Of a stretch of 64,000 nucleotides of DNA, positions 56,800 to 64,000 are shown one piece after another. Under the pieces are notes generated by a model that searched no databases, was not told the origin of the DNA, and saw only the letters and a program-made list of their open reading frames with translations. This DNA is from Paracentrotus lividus (taxonomy: Eukaryota; Echinodermata; Echinoidea; Camarodonta; Echinidae), in assembly GCA_940671915.1 (NCBI GenBank), contig CALNVZ010000174.1:16656308-16720307 (forward strand), read 5' to 3'. Position numbers and translations under genes: made by a program. Within the stretch, counting starts at the first letter, position 1. Each line of letters opens with the position of its first letter.

Positions 56800-58690
56800 T
56801 GGCACATGGAATAAAGGTGATGGTAAATTGCCAATTGTCTAAACCCACTTTGACTAATGCCCGTTTGGTATCATTCCACATTGTCTAATTCCATCTCGTC
56901 TACAACCAGTTTGTCTAATTACCTTTTGGTCTAACTGTCACTTCGTCCATTTACCATCTCGTCTAATTCCCGCTTGGTCCCACTTGTCCACTTGGTCTAA
57001 CTTACTCGATTTCTTAAAAAAAACACTATTAATTGGCCAGCTATTCTTTTCTACTTCTTTATTCACTAGACCAAAGAATAATTAGGGCAAGTATGTATTA
57101 GATCAAGAGGACATTATACCAAATTGTTATTAGACCTAATGGTGGTATTCTGATAACTTAAACCTAGGTTTAACCCCAGTCTAAACTAAGATTTGAGACT
57201 ACACTTCTATGGAATGCTGGGTTTATCTTACATCTTCCATATTCATGGCAAAGATAATGCACCCATTGATTCATTAAAATTCATTGTACTTTCATCCTTT
57301 CCTAATCTTCACATTTCAAGATGGCAACTTTTTGCCGCCGGATGATAATAATTTTTACTTGGTGAATGAGTTGACAACTGCCCAGCAAACACAAAACGTT
57401 TTCAGAACGTTTTATTCAGGTCCCGTAGGTCCTCGTCTGAAATGAACGTTTAGAAAACGTTTATATAACGTCCAAGTTGGACTTTCAATTTGTGAAAAAA
57501 CAATGGTTCCAAAAAGAACGTTTTTAAACGTTCTTTGGACGTTACAAAATGGAACGTTTTAATCAAAACGTTCTCGAAACGTTTTATTTGGAACCTTATA
57601 ACTGAACATATTTTATTGAACGTTTATGAACGTTTTTAAAACGTCCAAATAGGACTTTATGCAAATGAGTGGTAAATTGCAATTAATACGTTGGACATAT
57701 GGAAATAAACGTTTTTAATGATTTTTTTCTATTTAGCAGTAATTATTTCGTGCTTTGGTGTTTCGTTTTATTGTAATATTGTTCTGAAACACACATAAAG
57801 ATTAAAAAAACACTAATTCAGTATTGGAATGTACTAACATAACAAAAGAAGTAATAATAACCATTACAAACGATACTTTCAATAAACTATAAATTTACTG
57901 GAGCAATATATAGAGTTAAATCCAAATGAATCCCACTCAAGTCTGCCCTTTAAGCATGATTTTGATTAGAGACACTTCACTCTTAAGTGCCATTCCACAA
58001 TTTGGCCAAGAGCTTGAGGTGCAAATATAACATATTTTATTTATTACATTATTTACATAAGTTTTTAATAGGTTCTCAAACGTTCCTATAGACATTCTTA
58101 AAACGTTTTCTGAACGTTCCAAAGGTTTTCTGGACGTCCGCAGAACGTTTTTTTGGAACGTTTTTAAGGTTTTCTGGACGTCCGCAGAACGTCCATGGAA
58201 CGTTCCAAAGGTTTTTTAAAGGTTTTCTGGACGTCCGTAGAACGTCCACAGAACGTTGTAAAAGGTTTTTGGACTTTTATAAGGTTCCAAAGGTTTTCTA
58301 CAGGTCCTTAAAATTTTTCGAAAGGTTCTTTTGGGTTTTAAACGTTTAGAAAACGTTTTCTAAAAGTCCATTTGGAACGTTTTATAACGTCCAAAACCTT
58401 CACAAAAGGACGTTTTCTAAACGTTTTGACAAAACGTCCATAGAACGAACTTGGAACGTTCAGAGAACGTCCAATTGTTAGCTGGGTGGCACTCCATAAA
58501 AGAGTGGTCTAAGTTAACCTACGGTTAATCATGGATATATCTCTCTTATTGGTTAACTAAACCATGTCTATGATAATACCACCCAATAGGTTTAGCCAAT
58601 GTGGTGTTAGGCAATAAGAAAAGTTGACCAATCACTACTAGACCAAGTGGTAATTAATCAAAGTGACTTGGTTGTAGACTAAACCAGCAA
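56800..58690. mobile_element. Foldback-type element of GTCTAA minisatellite arms, with nested insertions
   Basis: The left arm (about 56837-57002) is a diverged ~24-bp repeat around CACTTGGTCTAATT. Inverted versions (TTAGACC, ACTAGACCAAGTGG) appear at about 57066-57140 and 58600-58680. Between the inverted parts lie a GGTGGTATT-ended element (about 57141-58583) and, inside it, the AACGTT-rich element at 57381-58486. Boundaries of the outermost element are approximate. Confidence 0.55.
57381..58486. mobile_element. 1.1-kb AACGTT-rich element
   Basis: Ends CCCAGCAAACA and TGTTAGCTGGG are inverted with one mismatch. Both sub-terminal halves are dense in AACGTTTT, AACGTCC and GGTTTTCTGGACGTCC, in opposite orientations, so the halves can pair with each other. 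The centre (about 57660-58070) is plain AT-rich DNA. There is no coding capacity. Confidence 0.8.
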
Positions 58691-59401
58691 GAAAACCTTT
58701 CAAATTTGAATCATACATGTATATTAAAAACCAAATTTGAATCATATATTCAAAATTGAATGATATGCACCATTAAAACCAACCAAACATCTACAACAAC
58801 CTTTCCTTTCACATAAGATTCAACATACTTTCTAAATTATCCTTGATTTATCTTCATATACTTAGTAATTACTAAAATTGCCATAAAATGAGGAACAGAA
58901 GAGGCTTCAATAACAGACTGTAACTCCTGTAGCTCAATAGATTCAATATGATTATGATTAAGATGATATCACTATAAGAGCATATCCAAGGTCAGAGTTC
59001 GATTGCAACAGGTTTATAGTTTCACATTATTGTTGCCAATCCCTGTAACTCTCTAAATTTTCATCATAAGTACCAACATAATAGGGAAACAGGCAGATCA
59101 AATGTCGTCAAACAGCTCTCAGAAAAGTTCACTCATCCTGAATAAAAATTGAAAAGCTCTAAGAAAATGGAAATCAATATGATTCTATTAATCTCCTACA
59201 GTTCATTGAAGCATACATGTGGAGCACAAATAGATATTCCCACACCACTGGGGATAATAAAACTGATCAATTCTCTACATGCCCCGAGCTTCAAGAAGAT
59301 TGCACTGCTGCCCAGTCATTGTGAAATTTGTGATGACATGTATTTTCGCATTGAAAAGTTTGATAATTTCAAGCAAAATTGATGAGACCTTGAACAATCA
59401 T

Positions 59402-60270
59402 TAGGGGAGACCAGGGACAATTGTCAGTTTTTTCAAAATATGACCTATCAAATTTATTAAAGCTAAATACTTGCTTAAAACTAAATAAAATGAAATATGC
59501 ATATCTTAGCTTGACATATGAATAGGTTTGGGTTGAGTACAACAAGTTATTTTGAAGCCATTACCATTTCAAAACAAGATGTCGAGTGTTACAATTGCCC
59601 CGTGTTCAGGGGCAATTGTAACAGACGTACGGGGCAATTGTAACACATGAAATTGTAACATTTTGTTTTTCTTTATCAAAGCTATGCACTGGACAGATCC
59701 AAGATTTAAACAACAGTAACCACATAAGCTAATTTACAATGCTTGACTCAAATTACATTAAATTTTTCACTTGTTATATGCATGGCATGGAATTATTGCA
59801 GAAATTTACGTGCTCTCTACGGGCGATGGCAGCGCGCTGAATTGTCCCGGGGCTAGGTACAGGGCAAAAGTATGTACTTAACGGCATTGTTACTATTGCC
59901 CCTGTGGAGGACAACCATATTTGGAGAGATTTTTTTCTATCTTAGCTCAGGTATTCATCGTTGAAACTTTAGCAAAATACAGGCCTAAGAATATAACTTC
60001 TAAATAAATAAAAATGAGCCATAGCTCAACCACATATTTGTCCAGAAGAAAAATATTGGGTAGTGTGAGATATTACTTTCCTGCTCAAAAAACAGTTTTC
60101 TTTGCTGTAAAAAGTTCAAATAACCATTAAAACTGTTTACACTCAAATAGCATGTGGAGCGATGAAATCTACATGCTCTGTACACAGATAAAGTTTTAAG
60201 CATGCTTCCGTTAGGAATGGGAGCCTCTGTTACAATTGCCCCGTGTTACAATTGTCCCCGGTCTCCCCTA
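59402..60270. mobile_element. 0.87-kb TIR element with GGGGCAATTGTAAC sub-repeats
   Basis: Ends TAGGGGAGACCAGGGACAAT and its inverted partner (ATTGTCCCCGGTCTCCCCTA) match over about 22 bp with one mismatch. Inside, GGGGCAATTGTAAC occurs in direct and inverted copies near 59591-59650 and 60230-60250. TA at each edge may be part of the end or a Tc1-like duplication. It is non-coding. Confidence 0.8.
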
Positions 60271-60294
60271 CTTTTGATGATTGTCTCAAGCAAT

Positions 60295-60788
60295 TGTAGG
60301 ACTGATAATTGTACATTTAGGTTTTATTTAGTTGACCTTATTTCTATTCGGTTTTGGTATTTAGTTCAGCTTGTTTAGCCTCATTTCCTATTTGACTTTC
60401 ACCTTTCTTCTCTATCATTCCTTTCCTATTCAGATGTCTTCATTCATACATTCCACATCTGATTCTTTTGTTCAACATTCTTATTACAAATCATCCCATC
60501 ATCTTATTCATCTTCATTCTCTTATCTCTTATTGGTTATTCTTATGAATTGGCTTGTTACATTTTAGTTGGGTTGTTCTATTCTCTTTAAGTTCATTGGT
60601 TATCTGTAAGTTAATTTAAATATTGTTATGTTTCCTTAGTTACTGTTTGATGTTAGGCCAGGTAGGCCAGTACAGTTGTAATTTGTTAATAAATGCATTC
60701 GAGATAATAGATTCCAGATCAGAGATTACCTTGTCTTCAGTTTACTTCACTTAGTTTCGTCTATTTCCGTTCGTATAACCACACTACA
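60295..60788. mobile_element. Probable solo LTR (fossil retroelement)
   Basis: A 494-bp unit starts TGTA and ends TACA and is flanked by CAAT on both sides (60291-60294 and 60789-60792), the 4-bp duplication expected for Gypsy- or BEL-type LTR elements. An AATAAA signal sits in the last fifth, at about 60688, as in an R region. No internal coding region adjoins it, so the rest was presumably lost by recombination between LTRs. Age cannot be judged without a second copy. Confidence 0.6.
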
Positions 60789-60827
60789 CAATCATAAATG
60801 TCAATATGAATATATACTTTTTTTTAA

Positions 60828-61490
60828 GGGAAGCTCTGGACCAAAAATAAGTTGCTTTATAAAAAGCAGAAAAACTAGAAAAACAGAATTTAAAAAGTTT
60901 GAAGAAAATCGGACTAGTAATAAGAAAGTTATGAATATCTTTACGATGCACAAAAATTGATCGCTATACCAAATTGACAACACTGTCACAAAGCTGTGAT
61001 GTCAAGGGGCACAACTTTACATGCATTTTCTATATGGTTTTATGATAAATTTTCACTTTATTTGTTTTCCTCATAACTTTGGCGAAGATATATTGATGGC
61101 AATATGCTATTGCATCCTATACATATATTGTAAAATCAGCACCCCATCTAGAAATACAAAAAATAAAGATTTTAAGTGGTTTTCAGTATAGAAAAAAGAT
61201 ATTCATGAATGTAGAATTTCATGAAAAATATCACTTTTCTTTTGAAATGTCATTATGATTCTCATTTTATCAAAATAAAAGATGCAATAACATATTGCCA
61301 TCAATATATCTTGGCAAGAGTCACAAATAAAGTGAAAATTTATAATAAACCACATAGAAAATGCATGGAAATTTGTGCCCCTGTGACATCACAATTTTGT
61401 CAATGTGGTATAGCGATCATTTTTTTGTATGCATCGTAGAATATTCATAACTTTCTTATTATTAGTAGGGATGTCCACTAAAATTTTAAG
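60828..61490. mobile_element. Foldback element with ~230-bp arms, right side cut by another insertion
   Basis: Arms about 60892-61125 and 61260-61490 are inverted with about 85% identity by eye; shared strings include CTTATT-AGT, ATGCATTTTCTAT and GATATATTGATGGCAATATG. The left edge reads TTAA then GGGAAGCTCTGG (60824 on). The expected mirror of the outermost left ~60 bp is not found on the right, where the 61493-63729 element begins. It is non-coding. Confidence 0.7.
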
Positions 61491-61492
61491 TT

Positions 61493-63729
61493 AATTAGGT
61501 GGTCTGTCTGTGACAGATCACCTCTTAATTTTGTCAAATTTCTTTATTTATTTCTTTATTTATTTATTTTTATAGCCAATATTTTGTGCCACTCTATCTC
61601 AAAATCTTCTAAGTCAATTTCATTCATTTTCATGTCAGTTATGGATGTCACTCTGGAAACGTGCATCAAAGTTTTTCAAGGTCATCAGGTCAATATGACG
61701 TCATCCAGGCGCCATTTTGTAAAATTCTATTATTGCTTATAACATCGTAACCGATAATAAAAAATAACTCATATTAACATCAATGTAACTTAAGGTCAAG
61801 GGTAAAAAAGTTATAATTTCAAAATTCCTCTAAAGGTCATGACGCGCCGCGTCAAAATTGAAAAATGCTCCAAATGACTAGTATCAAGTTTGCATACGTT
61901 CTAGGCAATTTCCAGCATTTCAAAATTTTGCGCGCGCGCATGGGTGCGCGCGCGTCATTGCGCGTTTCACTATAACGCAGCCTTCAATCGCCATTTCTCA
62001 TTATGCCATCTAATAGAGCATTAAATTCTGAACATTTTGAAACCATTTGCAACTTGATACGACCGATATAATAAGGAAACTACAGCCCGTCAAACTTTTC
62101 CGCGCGCGTGCGCGCATTTCCTCTTCATAGGCCAAATATGGGCAAAAAAATGCCTTTACAAAATTCGCTATAGCTCTTTAAATAGTCCGTTAACCCCCAA
62201 TTCTTTTTCAATGAACATGTCAGTATGAGTTGTAGATATGATTTCATGGGCTGTTTACCCATTATAAACATTATGACGTCATCAAAATGGCGCCTAAACT
62301 CAAAATTTCGTTTTTTTGAAAATGACGTCATAAAATTTATGCAAATTTGATTCCAACTCTGTAAATATTGGTCGATTTTCGCCCAAATTTCAATATGTTG
62401 TAGCTGAGGATATGGCCTTTCGGGTACGTGACCTTAATTTTTCATTTAAACAATGCATCATTGTCAAAAATTGCAATATATAAAGGCATGTCATTTTACT
62501 CATTTGCACGCAATCTCTATTACGAAGCACTTTTGGTTGAAACTTAAAACTGCAAGCCCCCCTCAAATGACCATTCCCTTCGTCATTTCTGCTTCATTTT
62601 CTCTGAAATTTTAATAGGTTGTAGGCAAGAAAATTCTCTGAAACATATCATACGTTTTTCAAATCAGACTTCGGAATCATGACTTATTAAACTTGCCGTA
62701 CTTGAAATCTTTTTGCCTCTTCGTAGTTTTCGATATACGTGCATTTCATCATAGGGTAATTTTAGCTCAATCCGTAATCAAAAGACCGTGGCCTCGCGTG
62801 GGTTCGAGTCCGGTGTGTCTACATATTTTTTTTTTTTTTTCTTTTTTTCTCCAAGTCAATGTCTTCCTCAGTCATCATAAAAAAACAATAGCCATTTATG
62901 TAATATTTTTATTTTTTTAAATATTAATTAAAATGTTATTTTAAGTGGCTTATGTACACAACGTATTATTATAGTCAATATTTTTTCAATGAGCATGTAC
63001 AGTATAAGTAGAGATAAAATTTATGTGTAACGTGACCAGTAAAAAACATTATGACGTCATCAAAATGGCGTCAGAACTCAAAATTTCATTTTTCTTTTAA
63101 TTTACGTCATAAAATTTATGCAAATTTGATTCCAACTCTGTAAATATTGGTCAATTTTTGCCCAAATTTCAATATGTTGTAGCTGAGGATATACTCTTTC
63201 AGATACGTGACCTTTATTTTTCATTTTGACAAATGCATCTTTGTAAAAAATTACAATATATAAAGGCATGTCATTTTTGCTCATTTTGCGTGCAATCTCT
63301 ACTACGGACGACATTTGGTTGAAACTTAAAACTACAAGCCCACGTCAAATGACCATTACCTCCGTCATTTCTGCTTCATTTTCTCTTAAATTTTAATAGG
63401 TTGTAGGCAAGGAAATTCTCTGGCATATATCATACGTTTTTTCAAATCAGACTTCGGAATCAAGACTTATTCAACATGCCGTGCTAGAGTTTTTTTGCCG
63501 CTTCGTCGTTTTCGCTTGTAGCAAGCTTGCCTGTTAACCGTTAGAGGGCGACAATTCATGTTCTTTATCAGTCTATACCCTTATCATTCCGAATTATCAT
63601 CTCCATTTTCTATGCTCCTTTTTTTAGCAAAAGGATCATGGCAATGATCATGATTATGCTATTAATTACCATCATGATACTTTGATCATGCACATCACGA
63701 CAAAGATCATACAGACAGACCACCTAATT
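61493..63729. mobile_element. 2.2-kb TIR element with internal duplication
   Basis: A perfect 19-bp terminal inverted repeat: AATTAGGTGGTCTGTCTGT at 61493-61511 and its complement at 63711-63729. Two internal segments, about 62206-62700 and 62990-63485, are direct repeats with moderate divergence (shared ATTATGACGTCATCAAAATGG). The left third has CGCGCGCG-rich patches near 61930-61965 and 62100. A tRNA-like piece lies at 62765-62822. No transposase is present, so it is non-autonomous; the superfamily is unknown. Confidence 0.75.
62765..62822 (+). repeat. tRNA-like pseudogene or SINE fragment
   Basis: TAGCTCAATCCGTA matches a Pol III A box and GGGTTCGAGTCC matches the B box at tRNA-like spacing, and a T-run follows as a terminator. 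The T stem has mismatches and I cannot fold a clean acceptor or anticodon stem. I read it as a decayed tRNA-derived sequence, not a working tRNA. Confidence 0.5.
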
Positions 63730-64000
63730 CGTCCCCATGACGAATTAAAATCTAGTTTCAAGTTGTTTTTGCTAGGCTTATTGGATAGAGCATTTTAAAA
63801 GAAACATTTTGGTACTTGAATTATCACAATTGGATGTTCCATTTCAAAGATATGACCCAAAGAGTGTCTCAGATTACCAATGAGCTGCTAGAACACTTTT
63901 ACAAGTTTCAGACAAAGCCAGAAAATGCAATAAAAGCTCAAGTTTATGGTCCTTTTGTCTTTGATTTATTAAACCAAATCACACCAAACAGTTTCTATGT
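63730..64000. other. Right edge, nothing recognised
   Basis: AT-rich sequence after the TIR element, continuing off the window. No coding, RNA or repeat feature could be supported. Confidence 0.5.

Noticed and set aside
59149-59382. 77-codon frame near 59.2 kb
   Set aside because: No splice context, no family resemblance; length is within chance for AT-rich DNA.
62765-62822. Functional tRNA gene
   Set aside because: A and B boxes are good, but the T stem has mismatches and no clean cloverleaf could be folded.

Overview
The window is eukaryotic, AT-rich metazoan genomic DNA, most likely from a marine invertebrate deuterostome; a sea-urchin-like echinoderm is my best guess. That guess is an inference from the animal gene set, the short spliced exons, and the dense mix of Tc1/mariner, TTAA-type and foldback elements. 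No species marker was read directly.

Four protein-coding genes can be assembled exon by exon with consistent GT/AG junctions and phases. (1) PPP5C on the + strand, 7281-20054: 12 exons, 500 aa, protein phosphatase 5 with N-terminal TPRs. (2) NTPCR on the - strand, 23698-26651: 5 exons, 190 aa, the cancer-related nucleoside-triphosphatase. (3) MAP10 on the + strand, 27269-35121: 3 exons, 944 aa, microtubule-associated protein 10. (4) An equilibrative nucleoside transporter (SLC29/ENT family) on the - strand, 39070-53147: 12 coding exons, 511 aa. NTPCR and MAP10 are head to head with about 0.6 kb between start codons. They are also near neighbours on human 1q42, so this looks like an old linkage. 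PPP5C converges on NTPCR, and MAP10 converges on the SLC29 gene.

Region by region: 1-6066 has no gene, only low-complexity DNA, a GTGG-CTCAG-type MITE and three sites of a 16-bp palindromic minisatellite. 6067-7093 is a 5'-truncated LINE whose tail ends under 200 bp before the PPP5C start codon. The PPP5C introns hold many TIR elements, including a 581-bp foldback with TTAA ends and MITEs nested in MITEs. They also hold two local exon duplications: a decayed copy of the start of exon 6, and a 180-bp tandem array of the catalytic exon 10 (one partial, three near-full and the working copy). MAP10 intron 2 is almost entirely one 4.3-kb element with terminal inverted repeats, filled by about 29 copies of a 136-137-bp satellite with a ~545-bp higher-order period. 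The SLC29 introns carry a 30-bp minisatellite and two nested Tc1/mariner insertions, the inner one keeping an open frame for a DNA-binding domain only. From 53.2 kb to the end no gene was found. That stretch is a repeat field: a telomere-motif MITE, tRNA-derived SINE-like pieces, an AACGTT-rich element inside a foldback, a GGGGCAATTGTAAC element, a solo LTR, another foldback and a 2.2-kb TIR element with an internal duplication.

The most interesting signals are the PPP5C exon array (its first copy differs from the used exon only at synonymous sites), the satellite-filled transposon, and the DNA-binding-only Tc1 derivative.
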